DNA of 64,000 nucleotides, taken from contig CAXMOM010000069.1 of the NCBI GenBank assembly GCA_964195425.1, positions 1 to 64,000 on the forward strand, read 5' to 3'. Positions 35,042 through 44,415 of the stretch are shown one piece after another; the stretch's first letter is position 1; each line of letters starts with the position of its first letter. The position numbers and the translations under genes are program-made. The notes beneath the pieces were generated by a model. It ran no database searches and was not told the DNA's origin. It saw only the letters and a program-made list of their open reading frames with translations. The stretch is from Glaciecola sp964195425 (GTDB lineage: Bacteria > Pseudomonadota > Gammaproteobacteria > Enterobacterales > Alteromonadaceae).

Positions 35042-36307
35042 ATGAATATTCGTAATTTATTTTTTTTATCGAAATACTTTTGGTACCTAATCGCATCTTT
35101 GCTTATTGTTTCTTGCCAGACAACTACGGCCTTAGGAACCAGACCTGCTCAAATAAATAAACCCGCATCAATTAATAGCTCAGATCTCGTATTAGGTGCA
35201 CAAAACATTCACGAATACTTAGCTAGTTTGCAGGGAAAGCGGGTAGGATTAGTCGTTAACCAAACGTCTATGCTATATAAATATACAAACAATACAACAC
35301 CACAAAAAGCACAACACTTAGTCGACTTTTTACGTAGCCATAACGTTAATGTAGTCGTGATGTTTGCTCCTGAACACGGCGTTCGCGGGAATAAAGGCGC
35401 GGGTGAGCACATTGAAAATGGTAAAGACGCCAACACTCTTATTCCAATTCAGTCTATTTATGGAAAAAACAAAACACCGCCCAGCAGCATCATGCAAAAT
35501 CTCGACCTCATCATTTTTGATATTCAAGATGTAGGCACTCGCTTTTATACATATATCAGTTCAATGCATTACATGATGGAAGCCGCCGCTGCGCACGATG
35601 TTGAATTTATCGTGCTTGACCGCCCCAATCCAAACGGTGAATTTACTGACGGACCGGTGCTCGACATGAGCTTTCAGTCTTTTGTAGGAATGCATCCTAT
35701 TCCCATCTTACACGGGCTAACGGTTGGCGAATTAGCATTGATGATAAAAGGTGAGAAGTGGATAGAAAACGCAGAAAATTTGCGCTTAAAGGTAGTTAAT
35801 ATGCTGCGCTATAAAAAGTCGTTAGTGTATGACTTACCGGTTGCACCCAGCCCAAACTTACCGAATTATCAAGCTATTAGACTATACCCTTCATTGTGTT
35901 TCTTTGAACCCACTGCCGTAAGTATTGGCCGCGGCACCGAGTTTCCATTTCAAGTTACCGGCCATGATCGCGTGCGCTTGGGCGACTTTGCATTTACCCC
36001 TGTTTCAAAACCATTTGCCGCGCCTAGTCCAAAACTTATCAATACCCCACTACTTGGACTGGATTTACAACAAAGCAATAAACAAGGCTTAGATTTGCGC
36101 TTATTTATAGAATACTACCAAGCATTCAAAGCGCAAAACATAACGTTTTACACTACGCCTAGTTTTATGGATAAGCTTGCGGGAACCGACAAGTTAAGAA
36201 AAGCAATTGAAGATGGCGTATCAATAGAAGATATTCGGGAAAGTTGGCAAGCAGATTTAACTCAGTACAAAGAAATGAGAAAACCTTATTTACTGTATGC
36301 TCAATAA
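35042..36307 (+). CDS. namZ: Exo-beta-N-acetylmuramidase NamZ-like lipoprotein (DUF1343, GH171)
   Basis: This 421-residue protein has a lipobox ending in Cys25 (LLIVSC), so it is anchored in a membrane facing the periplasm. The DUF1343 core shows GLVVNQTS, the APEHGVRG motif with Glu111 (the catalytic Glu position in NamZ), LIIFDIQDVGTRFYTYI with Asp160/Asp163, VLDRPNPNGE and SIGRGTEFPFQV. The characterised family member, NamZ/YbbC of Bacillus subtilis, removes MurNAc from the non-reducing end of glycan fragments. The start is set by AAAGGTGG upstream, 13 nt after murQ. Location in a murQ operon strongly supports the assignment. Confidence 0.9.
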   Translation: MNIRNLFFLSKYFWYLIASLLIVSCQTTTALGTRPAQINKPASINSSDLVLGAQNIHEYLASLQGKRVGLVVNQTSMLYKYTNNTTPQKAQHLVDFLRSHNVNVVVMFAPEHGVRGNKGAGEHIENGKDANTLIPIQSIYGKNKTPPSSIMQNLDLIIFDIQDVGTRFYTYISSMHYMMEAAAAHDVEFIVLDRPNPNGEFTDGPVLDMSFQSFVGMHPIPILHGLTVGELALMIKGEKWIENAENLRLKVVNMLRYKKSLVYDLPVAPSPNLPNYQAIRLYPSLCFFEPTAVSIGRGTEFPFQVTGHDRVRLGDFAFTPVSKPFAAPSPKLINTPLLGLDLQQSNKQGLDLRLFIEYYQAFKAQNITFYTTPSFMDKLAGTDKLRKAIEDGVSIEDIRESWQADLTQYKEMRKPYLLYAQ

Positions 36308-36343
36308 CGCTGTATCCGAATATACTTGGTACTTCTAATACAA

Positions 36344-37192
36344 TTATATCATTCTAAACTGTGTGACTATTTTTCTCGATTTTTCGAGTAACTGACGACC
36401 TTTGTCAGAGCGTTGCATTAAGGTAATAAACAATACATCTATTATCAGCTCCTGCGCAGTACGCGCCAAAATAGAAGATATCCGTGTAGAGGCTTCTTCG
36501 GCCACTGAATAAAGTTTTACATCAGCCATATTACTGACAGCAGTTGCGCCAAACTTTGTGACCGAAATCACGGGGGTTTGGTTTTCTTTTGCTTGCCTAA
36601 CTATATTCACCACCTCGCGGGTAAGACCAGATTCGCTGAGCGCAAATACAACATCATCTTGATTAAGGGTGCAAGCTAAGGCTAATTGCGCATGCCCGTC
36701 TACTTCCGACATTGCAGTAATGCCCAATCTTTGCATTTTAAAACAAAAGTCTTTTGCCACAAGTGCAGATCCGCCAAGCCCTGTTAGCATTACCCTGTTG
36801 GCTTTTAATATTAAGTCTACGGCTTGATTAATCGCTTTTTGATCATTCAAGCTTTGCGTTTGTTGCAGCACTGCAATTTTACTTTGTACTAGTTTATTCG
36901 ACATTGTCAGGTAATCGTCGTCTAAGCGAATACTGCCGTGAAGTTGCTGAGGGTTAGCATTGGCATTAGAGATATCATCAAGAATAGCTAATTTGAGGGC
37001 CGGGTATCCTTTATAACTTAGTTTTTGCGCAAATTTAACCACACTGCTCTGACTGACACCAACACTGGCTGCTAGCTTTTGTGATGATAAGTCACGTAAG
37101 GCGCTGGGAGAACTTAAAATAAAATCAGCTAGTTTTTCCTCACTACTTGAAAGCGAAGGTAGCAGTGCTCTTATTTTTGAAAATGCCGCCAT
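36344..37192 (-). CDS. RpiR-family transcriptional regulator (MurR-like)
   Basis: This 282-residue protein has an N-terminal HTH (ASVGVSQSSVVKFAQKL, about residues 40-60) and a C-terminal SIS sugar-phosphate-binding domain (MLTGLGGSALVAKDF, ALSESGLTREVVNIVRQAK). MurR of E. coli and its relatives sense MurNAc-6-P. Its genomic place between namZ and the M14 peptidase, and divergent from the latter, suggests it controls this locus. A palindrome shared by two divergent promoters of the locus is a candidate binding site. Effector not proven. Confidence 0.88.
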   Translation of the reverse strand: MAAFSKIRALLPSLSSSEEKLADFILSSPSALRDLSSQKLAASVGVSQSSVVKFAQKLSYKGYPALKLAILDDISNANANPQQLHGSIRLDDDYLTMSNKLVQSKIAVLQQTQSLNDQKAINQAVDLILKANRVMLTGLGGSALVAKDFCFKMQRLGITAMSEVDGHAQLALACTLNQDDVVFALSESGLTREVVNIVRQAKENQTPVISVTKFGATAVSNMADVKLYSVAEEASTRISSILARTAQELIIDVLFITLMQRSDKGRQLLEKSRKIVTQFRMI

Positions 37193-37315
37193 AAATTTCC
37201 TCTTATACTTTCACTCATTATTCGCTACGTCGGTTTATAAGCAGAGGGTAAAATGCGTGCCATCTGTTTATTATCTCGGGCGACTTACTTTTAAATGAAC
37301 ATTTACGCATAACGT

Positions 37316-37326
37316 AATAAATTATT
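37316..37326. promoter_or_regulatory. Candidate RpiR operator, copy 1
   Basis: AATAAATTATT, a palindrome of two 5-bp arms around one base, lies between the divergent RpiR and M14 genes. The wider 14-mer TAATAAATTATTCC (37315-37328) recurs exactly, in reverse, at 41166-41179. It lies 74 nt before the M14 start. Confidence 0.5.
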
Positions 37327-37399
37327 CCTCGTTTTATAGCACCATTAGAATAATTTGTACAATACCCCTATTTTTGGGTATCTTACGCATATCATTCTT

Positions 37400-38770
37400 A
37401 TGCACAGTTTAACTATGTCTCAAGCTTCATGTATTTCGCATCTATTACCACAGTTAAATAAAAGCCATTTGGTACAAAGTGATATTGCCCCACTTATACA
37501 CTTATTAAAAAATGAACCCTTAGTGACAGTGCAATTGATTGGCCATTCTTTCGAGCGGCGTCCTATTCATCTTTTAACCCTAGGACAAGGGCCAATAGTT
37601 ATCTTTGCTTGGACTCAAATGCACGGCAATGAAGCCACCGCGACCGCCGCCGTATTCGATTTAATTGACCAACTTATTGGCAATAAACATGCGTCAATAA
37701 AAAATTGGTCAGCGGAATTTACTATTCATATTCTACCCATGTTAAACCCAGACGGCGCTCAGCGATGTATTAGGCAAAATGCACAGTCGATAGACATAAA
37801 CAGAGATGCGCAAAAATTACAAACACCCGAAGGGCAAATTTTAATGGGATTAGTCGAGCAATTAGCTCCCGACATTGGTTTTAACTTGCACGATCAGTCG
37901 CCTTATTACCAATGTGGAAAAAGTGCAAACCCCGCCACCATCGCATTTTTAGCGCCAGCATTCGATGTTGATAAAACTATAGATACCTCAAGGGCGCGCG
38001 CAATGATGCTTATTGCACATATGAATAAAGCCATTCAGCCACATATTCCTAATTGTGTCGCTCGCTATGACGACACCTATTCTGTACGTTCTTTTGGCGA
38101 TAATATTGCCGCAAGAAAAGTAAGTACAATACTGATTGAATCTGGCGCCGCAAAAGGCGATGACAATCGACAAGTTGCTCGGGAAATGAACGTGTTAGCT
38201 ATGCTATGTGCATTTGAAAATTTGATGCATGAGGAAGCACCAATCAAAGAGAAACAAAGCGATAAAAACTTTGGCCCAGATGTTTCTGACTATTTTGCCA
38301 TACCCGAAAATGTGCCCGAAGCTTTATCAAGTTTGCTTATACGTAATTTAGCTTTTACGGGCAATCATTCCTATACCGCAGGAGTGAGTATTAAACAAAC
38401 CGCGCGGTACTCAAACACCTTTATAATTGATTATACTGGCGATCTACATACCCAAGCAGGCTTAGTAGACTTCGATGCACAAGGTTTAGGCTATCGACAA
38501 GGCAAGACTTTTTCACCAACACAAGCAATGACCTTTTCCAAGCAAAGCTACATCGCTATGTTGCGTAAAGGCTACTTACAAATAAACGATACCCAAGGCT
38601 TCATTACAAACAACTCTGGCTACGATATTTGCCACACTAAACAGCCATTGCATGGCGAAAATGCTTTTGTATTGCAGCAGTGCGCTTACTGTTTACTAGC
38701 CGATTTAAAGGAGCCTGAAAGAATATTGTATGCCATGCTAAATGGAACATTAATCGATCTTAAAGAATAA
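37400..38770 (+). CDS. M14-family zinc carboxypeptidase, probably cytoplasmic
   Basis: This protein is 456 residues from the ATG at 37400; start choice is uncertain (TTG 37355, ATG 37415 also possible) and no ribosome-binding site stands out. The M14 domain shows the zinc ligands His75 and Glu78 in TQMHGNEAT, NPDG at 116-119, INRDAQ, His164 in FNLHDQ and the catalytic Glu247 in TILIESGAAKGD. No signal peptide is seen. About 190 further residues of unknown fold follow. By context it may split wall peptides, for example like the cytoplasmic gamma-D-Glu-DAP amidase MpaA, but it is much longer than MpaA. Confidence 0.82.
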   Translation: MHSLTMSQASCISHLLPQLNKSHLVQSDIAPLIHLLKNEPLVTVQLIGHSFERRPIHLLTLGQGPIVIFAWTQMHGNEATATAAVFDLIDQLIGNKHASIKNWSAEFTIHILPMLNPDGAQRCIRQNAQSIDINRDAQKLQTPEGQILMGLVEQLAPDIGFNLHDQSPYYQCGKSANPATIAFLAPAFDVDKTIDTSRARAMMLIAHMNKAIQPHIPNCVARYDDTYSVRSFGDNIAARKVSTILIESGAAKGDDNRQVAREMNVLAMLCAFENLMHEEAPIKEKQSDKNFGPDVSDYFAIPENVPEALSSLLIRNLAFTGNHSYTAGVSIKQTARYSNTFIIDYTGDLHTQAGLVDFDAQGLGYRQGKTFSPTQAMTFSKQSYIAMLRKGYLQINDTQGFITNNSGYDICHTKQPLHGENAFVLQQCAYCLLADLKEPERILYAMLNGTLIDLKE

Positions 38771-38792
38771 GCTCTGAATAACTGATACTTTT

Positions 38793-41081
38793 TTAATTGT
38801 TATCTGATGTTGTTTCGGAAACTATTTCTTTTTTCACTTGAGGCTGCGCCTCATCTTTTATACCAGACTTAGGCCCAGATAATAAAGTCACCACTTCGGG
38901 CAACAAGGTAACGGGCAGTGTGCCTTGTGCTTTTTGTTTGCCGGTAAGAACGTTAATCAGTGAAAGAAACGTAGGACTAAAAAGATTGTCTGTTTCAGCA
39001 GGTGACTTTTTATCTTTTATACCAGCGTGATCAGCAGACACTACATTGTCTAACAATTCAATGTTAGACAATGCATTAACCGGCACAACTTGATAGTCGT
39101 AGCTTGCAAATATGCCGGAAAATAACTCGGCATCATCAACAGAAATATACGGCGATCTAAGTTTAACGAGCACTCGCGGAATACCTTCTGTCTTAGCTTG
39201 TTTAACAAGCGAGTAAAGCTTGCTTTGCTGCGTAGAGTTATCAATCCGCTCACTTGCATCAATACCCTCAAATTTGCTACTTTCATAAAATGCGAGTGGC
39301 GGAAAAGCATCACCCACCACAAGCGCATCGATATTCGCTAAACGGTCTATATTTTCAGGGACAGCATCGCTTAGTATACTTAAGCATGTTATTGCACGAC
39401 TAGCTTTTTGCTGAATCCAATACTGCTCAAAAGCTTGGCATCTTAACTTGTCTGGCATGAATACCAGCAAGCGTTGGCTTGATAATATTGCTGTCGTAAG
39501 GCTTTTTATTTGAGTAAAAGAAGCAGTAGACAATGAAAGAGCTAGCTTGTTATCACTAGTTTTGTAGGCAGTGTCATCTAACATCGCCAGTTTGTCCGCT
39601 AAGGGTAATAGAGTACGTTTAGCAATATTTCGTTTCGCTTTATGCGCAATTATTCGGTTGTAGGACACATTCACTAAAGCTTTGAGTTCATTGTCTTGAG
39701 CAATGAATATAGTCAACTCGTTTAACCAGTCCAAAAACCCGATAGCATCTTCGGGGGAACTTATGTGATAGGGCATTAGCGTAATATCAGCGCCGGCACT
39801 AAAGGATTGAATCACCGCTTCTATTGGCGTTAAATACTGCGTAATTGACTGCATATTCAAGGCATCAGTGATTATAAGTCCGTCATAAGCTAACTCTTCA
39901 CGTAAAATGCCGGTTAAAATTTTCCTCGACAATGTGGCAGGTAATACCGGCGGCTCTGCTCTAACATCAATATAGTTGTTTGACTCACTTGTGGGTATAG
40001 CTTTGTCTCCAACAAACCGTGTGTCATCGAGCTCCGGGTATTGAATGTGGGCTGTCATGATCATATCTGGATGCGTGCTGGCGCTGCCAATCACATTTCG
40101 AAAAGGGAGCAGATCTATGCTATTAATCATTTCTCGACTATGATTTACACGTGGTAAACCAACATGGCTATCGATGAAGGTGTCGCCATGACCTGGGAAG
40201 TGCTTTGCCGCTACGGAAATGTTTTGTTGTTGCATAGTCTTTATTGCAGCGCCGCCTAAATCTGATACTAAGTCTGGATACTGACCATAGGATCTTACGT
40301 TAATAATTGGATTGTTAGGGTTGCTGTTTACATCAAGCACAGGCGCAAAGTTAACGTTGATACCCAGCAAGTTTAAGTACTTAGCGATGGCAAGACTGGT
40401 CGCTACCGAAAAGTCATTTTTGTGAGCTTTTGCAGTGGCTCCAATTGCCATGTTACCTGCAAACCCTAAAAATTCAGATTGTGGAAGTCGCGACACTCGC
40501 CCTCCTTCTTGATCGATACCTATATATAACGGTATATATAAGCGCTTCGATTCTTTTGTCTCTTCATCATTTGCTGCTAAGGATTCTAGTACCTCACTCT
40601 GTCGCTGAGCGGCTAAATCTGTTTGCAGCTGCGCGGGCTTACTTATGTTTCGTTGCACGGGCTTGAGTGCAGTTTGCAGTTGATGCGTGAGCATTACAAT
40701 TTGCTCGGCAGAGGACAAGTTTTCGGAAAATAAAATAACGCCACCCACCTTCGATTTTGCCAGCATGGACGCAAGCTCATCAGGCAGTTCAAGCAGCGCT
40801 TGTTGACAGTAACCAACTACTTTAGGGGCGCAGTAGTAGCGTAAATCAATGAATAGTTTTTGGGCAATCTTTGCGCGCAAGTCAGTGTCTACGTTCTTAA
40901 ACTGGTTTTGCAAGGGAATTTGCGCATTAACATAAGCGGTGTTCGCACTTATATGAAAGGAGCACACAATAAGTAGTATCAAGCACAGCAAATGATACAC
41001 CTGATTGGGGAACACCATAATATGATTACCACAAACGCGCATGTGACTTACCGCTTTAATTGTTTGCTTTTCACTCTTCAT
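38793..41081 (-). CDS. nagZ: Exported GH3 beta-N-acetylglucosaminidase, NagZ-like
   Basis: This 762-residue protein has a hydrophobic signal near residues 29-47; starts at 41081, 41042 or 41018 are possible. The GH3 barrel shows GIDQEGGRVSRLP (188-200), the His/Asp catalytic segment KHFPGHGDTFIDSH (293-306) and the nucleophile Asp406 in ITDALNM. A Gln/Glu-rich insertion lies at about 140-180, and about 340 residues form a C-terminal domain. E. coli NagZ is cytoplasmic and about half this size; this one is exported and two-domain, like NagZ/YbbD of Bacillus subtilis. It should release GlcNAc from GlcNAc-MurNAc. It is divergent from the TonB receptor gene. Confidence 0.88.
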   Translation of the reverse strand: MKSEKQTIKAVSHMRVCGNHIMVFPNQVYHLLCLILLIVCSFHISANTAYVNAQIPLQNQFKNVDTDLRAKIAQKLFIDLRYYCAPKVVGYCQQALLELPDELASMLAKSKVGGVILFSENLSSAEQIVMLTHQLQTALKPVQRNISKPAQLQTDLAAQRQSEVLESLAANDEETKESKRLYIPLYIGIDQEGGRVSRLPQSEFLGFAGNMAIGATAKAHKNDFSVATSLAIAKYLNLLGINVNFAPVLDVNSNPNNPIINVRSYGQYPDLVSDLGGAAIKTMQQQNISVAAKHFPGHGDTFIDSHVGLPRVNHSREMINSIDLLPFRNVIGSASTHPDMIMTAHIQYPELDDTRFVGDKAIPTSESNNYIDVRAEPPVLPATLSRKILTGILREELAYDGLIITDALNMQSITQYLTPIEAVIQSFSAGADITLMPYHISSPEDAIGFLDWLNELTIFIAQDNELKALVNVSYNRIIAHKAKRNIAKRTLLPLADKLAMLDDTAYKTSDNKLALSLSTASFTQIKSLTTAILSSQRLLVFMPDKLRCQAFEQYWIQQKASRAITCLSILSDAVPENIDRLANIDALVVGDAFPPLAFYESSKFEGIDASERIDNSTQQSKLYSLVKQAKTEGIPRVLVKLRSPYISVDDAELFSGIFASYDYQVVPVNALSNIELLDNVVSADHAGIKDKKSPAETDNLFSPTFLSLINVLTGKQKAQGTLPVTLLPEVVTLLSGPKSGIKDEAQPQVKKEIVSETTSDNN

Positions 41082-41133
41082 TTGCTTTTTATTTAACCAC
41101 GCTTTACGATTAAGTCCATGTTTTAAATATAGA

Positions 41134-41178
41134 AATAAATTATTTACATATTATGTCACAATTTTGGAATAATTTATT
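41134..41178. promoter_or_regulatory. Candidate RpiR operators, copies 2 and 3
   Basis: AATAAATTATT lies at 41134-41144 and its reverse complement AATAATTTATT at 41168-41178. The centres are 34 bp apart, close to three helical turns. Both lie in the 347-bp gap between the divergent nagZ and TonB receptor genes. The same core lies before the M14/RpiR pair. TATTTACAT follows closely after each copy as a second shared element. Confidence 0.5.
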
Positions 41179-41428
41179 ATTTACATTTTTGAAAGTTATG
41201 CTAGCTTTAACACTAAGGGAGGGTGTTGAGCATTCTTTTTATTAGCTTTTTACTGATTTTTCAATATCAAGCTCAACACATTCTCCTGGCTAAAGCACTC
41301 GGGTTTACTATACCAGTTTCACACTTTTATATGTCACGGTATTGTCACTAATTGTCATCCATGTTGAAGGATTTCTCCCGAGTGACACACAACAGCGCCA
41401 AAAAAAATAACTAAAGGGAGATTGCATA

Positions 41429-44281
41429 GTGAATTTAAATAAAATTACACTAGTGCTAGCCATGACGGGCATATCGAGTAGTTACGCATTTGCCCAACAG
41501 GCTGCAAACGAAACAGACGACACAATAGAGCGCATTCAGGTAACCGGTTCTAGTATTAAAAGAACCAGCTTAGAAGGTGCTTTGCCGCTCACTATTATTA
41601 GCCGATCCGAAATTGACGCCGCCGGTATAACATCGGCCGAGCAATTACTGCTACAACTGAATATTTCATCTAACTCAAACGACAACCTTGCCAGTAATGC
41701 GGGTATTGTTGGTGGTGAAGAACGTGGGAATAATGGCGCATCTAGCGCTAATTTGCGTCAACAAGGAGCAGGCTCTACTCTGGTATTATTAAACGGACGC
41801 CGCATTGCAACGCATGGCTTAAAAGGTCGTTCTGTCGACCTTAACTCCATTCCGTTTGCTGCCATTGAACGCGTAGAAGTGCTGCGTGATGGCGCATCAG
41901 CGGTTTACGGCACCGACGCAATTGGCGGGGTTATTAACTTTATATTAAAGAAGAGTTTTAACGGCCTGCAGCTTGGCGTATTTGCCGATCATACTGAAGA
42001 GGGCAGTGGCAACATCTATCGCTTTAATGTACTTGCGGGTACCGGCGATTTAAACACCGATGGCTATAATATAATGGCGTCAATTTCAGCTAAATCGGCT
42101 GAAATACTGCGCGGTACTGATCGTGACTTTACCAACACCTTTCAACCCGATCGCGGCTTATCTCCTGATACCCGTGGTGCGCCACATGCCTCTATTAATA
42201 ATCGCAGCAGCGGTGGTGACGATCCAGACAGCAATAACTTCAACCTCATTGGCACTGGCTTAGACAACCCAAATGGCAACTTTAATGATGTCATCAACTT
42301 ACTCGCGTTTCCTGGTCAAGCGGGTTGCGACGCTATCGAAAACATGGGGGTGGATGGTGCCCCATTGTGGAACAGAGCGCGCAATGAAGGCGTAAGTTGT
42401 TCTTGGGATTACCCACGTGCTTCAGTATTACAGCAACCTGTTGAAAATGTTGATTTTGTATCGCGTGCTACGATGAAAGTAGGCGAAGATTCAGAAGCTT
42501 TCATTGAATTATTAGCGTCTGAGGTAACCTCGAAAAAAGTGTTTGAACCAAACCAAATTACACCTTGGGCGATTGGGCGTGATGGTTGGTATCCAAGTAC
42601 GGGTGAATCATACGATTTTATTGTAGATACATTGTCTGACTTTTATGGTGCTGACCAGCTTAATATTGGCGCTCCTGTCGCTTATAGATGGCGCTGTATA
42701 GAATGCGGACCTCGAGAAATCGAAACCGTCACAAGCTCATATAAAGTTCAGCTTGGTATGGAAGGTGTAATAGCTGACTGGGATTACTCAGTAGGCCTTT
42801 CTCGTTCTGCTAACGAGGCTGAATCAACACTAGGGGGGGGTTATCACTACACTGAACAATTAGCAGCGGCCATTGGCAGTGGCACAGTAAATCCCTTCCT
42901 TTTACCCGGACAAGATCAGTCTGATGCCGCTAAAGCAGCCGTTGCTGCCGCTTCTGCACAAGGTGTTAAATTGTTTGGTGGTGAAACAACTATGACACAA
43001 CTCGACGCAACTATTACTGGCGATACTGGCTTTGAACTTGGTTTAGGGGGTGATACTATTTATGTTGCCGCGGGCGTAGATTTACGCCGTGAAGAATATA
43101 AATTTAATGGCGATCGTGAAGCTGCGAATCAAATACCATCTATTTACGGTGCACCTTTCGATACCGCGAATACATTAGATGATGTTAGTCGAGATATTAA
43201 AGCGGTGTTTGTTGAAGCCTTAGTCCCAGTGTTCGAAAATTTTGAGTTAAATATTGCTGTTCGTCATGATAACTATGATGGATTTGGTGGTACTACTAAT
43301 CCAAAATATGGTTTTAAATTCGATCCCACTGATGACTTATTGTTCCGCGGTGCTTACAGCACAGGTTTTAGAGTCCCTAGCTTCAATCAGCTCTTCAACG
43401 GAACAACAGCAGAACCCTACACGGGAACTGACTTAGCCAACCCATTCTTATGTACAGATGGTATTGTTGACCCAAGTGATCCTAATTGTGGTCCAATTAC
43501 GCCAGCAATATTTTTTGGTGGCAAAGCTGACTTAGGTCCGGAAGAATCTACACAAAGCAGTTTAGGTGTCGTGTATGCTCCATCTCGTAATTTGGTGATG
43601 AACGTCGACTGGTGGTCAATTGAAATTGAAGGCACTATTCAAACGCCAGGTTTTAGAGAATTAATTGAAAATCCTGAGTTATTTGAAAGCAACTTCATTC
43701 GCGGAGGCAGCGGTGAAATTATCGCTATAGACCGTCGTTTCATAAACGCCGGAGGACGTAAAACTAAAGGTATAGAAGTAGGAGTTGTCACTAATGGTAC
43801 AATAGACGACGCTACTTGGAGTATAAACTTTAACGGTAATTACTTAATTGAAGATAGCAAACAACAGCGCGACATTGCACCTTATGGTGATAACTTAGTA
43901 GGCACTCACTCTCGCGGTAATTTACCACTGCGCTGGAAGCATACCCTTACTGGTAATTATTCTTATGGTGATTTCACGCATACTTTAACGCAATTATATC
44001 GCCATAGTTATGACGATGAAACACCTCCGGGTGTTGCCTCGGGTGAAGCTAATCCTAGTGCCTATGACGGCGAAGTAGGTAGCTATTTAGTCTATAATTA
44101 CAGTTTGCGCTATCGCGGATTTGATGGCTTTGATCTTACTGCTGGCGTTAAGAACCTGCTTGATCGCGATCCACCATTTACCGCGCATCAAAACGATTTC
44201 TCGCCGGGGGCTGCTTTCGATCCACGTGTTGCTGATCCAAGAGGTAGATCCTACACAGTTCAAGTTATTTACGATTTTTAG
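41429..44281 (+). CDS. TonB-dependent outer-membrane receptor
   Basis: This 950-residue protein begins with GTG after an AAAGGGAG site. It has a signal peptide ending at YAFAQQ, a TonB-box-like segment ERIQVTGSSIKR (about residues 34-45), a plug domain with LVLLNGRRI and VEVLRDGASAVYGTDAIGGV, and a long beta-barrel ending in an aromatic residue (YTVQVIYDF). It belongs to the large carbohydrate-type receptor group of marine and Caulobacter/Xanthomonas lineages. Context suggests uptake of muropeptides or wall glycan fragments. A strong terminator follows the gene. Confidence 0.92.
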   Translation: MNLNKITLVLAMTGISSSYAFAQQAANETDDTIERIQVTGSSIKRTSLEGALPLTIISRSEIDAAGITSAEQLLLQLNISSNSNDNLASNAGIVGGEERGNNGASSANLRQQGAGSTLVLLNGRRIATHGLKGRSVDLNSIPFAAIERVEVLRDGASAVYGTDAIGGVINFILKKSFNGLQLGVFADHTEEGSGNIYRFNVLAGTGDLNTDGYNIMASISAKSAEILRGTDRDFTNTFQPDRGLSPDTRGAPHASINNRSSGGDDPDSNNFNLIGTGLDNPNGNFNDVINLLAFPGQAGCDAIENMGVDGAPLWNRARNEGVSCSWDYPRASVLQQPVENVDFVSRATMKVGEDSEAFIELLASEVTSKKVFEPNQITPWAIGRDGWYPSTGESYDFIVDTLSDFYGADQLNIGAPVAYRWRCIECGPREIETVTSSYKVQLGMEGVIADWDYSVGLSRSANEAESTLGGGYHYTEQLAAAIGSGTVNPFLLPGQDQSDAAKAAVAAASAQGVKLFGGETTMTQLDATITGDTGFELGLGGDTIYVAAGVDLRREEYKFNGDREAANQIPSIYGAPFDTANTLDDVSRDIKAVFVEALVPVFENFELNIAVRHDNYDGFGGTTNPKYGFKFDPTDDLLFRGAYSTGFRVPSFNQLFNGTTAEPYTGTDLANPFLCTDGIVDPSDPNCGPITPAIFFGGKADLGPEESTQSSLGVVYAPSRNLVMNVDWWSIEIEGTIQTPGFRELIENPELFESNFIRGGSGEIIAIDRRFINAGGRKTKGIEVGVVTNGTIDDATWSINFNGNYLIEDSKQQRDIAPYGDNLVGTHSRGNLPLRWKHTLTGNYSYGDFTHTLTQLYRHSYDDETPPGVASGEANPSAYDGEVGSYLVYNYSLRYRGFDGFDLTAGVKNLLDRDPPFTAHQNDFSPGAAFDPRVADPRGRSYTVQVIYDF

Positions 44282-44321
44282 ATAAATGTAAGTCTAAGGT
44301 GTAGACATAGTAAACAATGTA

Positions 44322-44350
44322 AAACGGCAAATTTAATTTGCCGTTTTTTT
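44322..44350 (+). terminator. Intrinsic terminator after the TonB receptor
   Basis: AACGGCAAAT and ATTTGCCGTT form a perfect 10-bp stem with a 3-nt loop, followed by a T7 run. It separates the receptor from the halogenase-like gene, so downstream genes need read-through or their own promoter in 44351-44415. Confidence 0.85.
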
Positions 44351-44415
44351 ATCGTTTAGTTCTGTCTGCTAATACCGTATATTAACCATCTAATTACAAA
44401 CAATAATTCACAACT

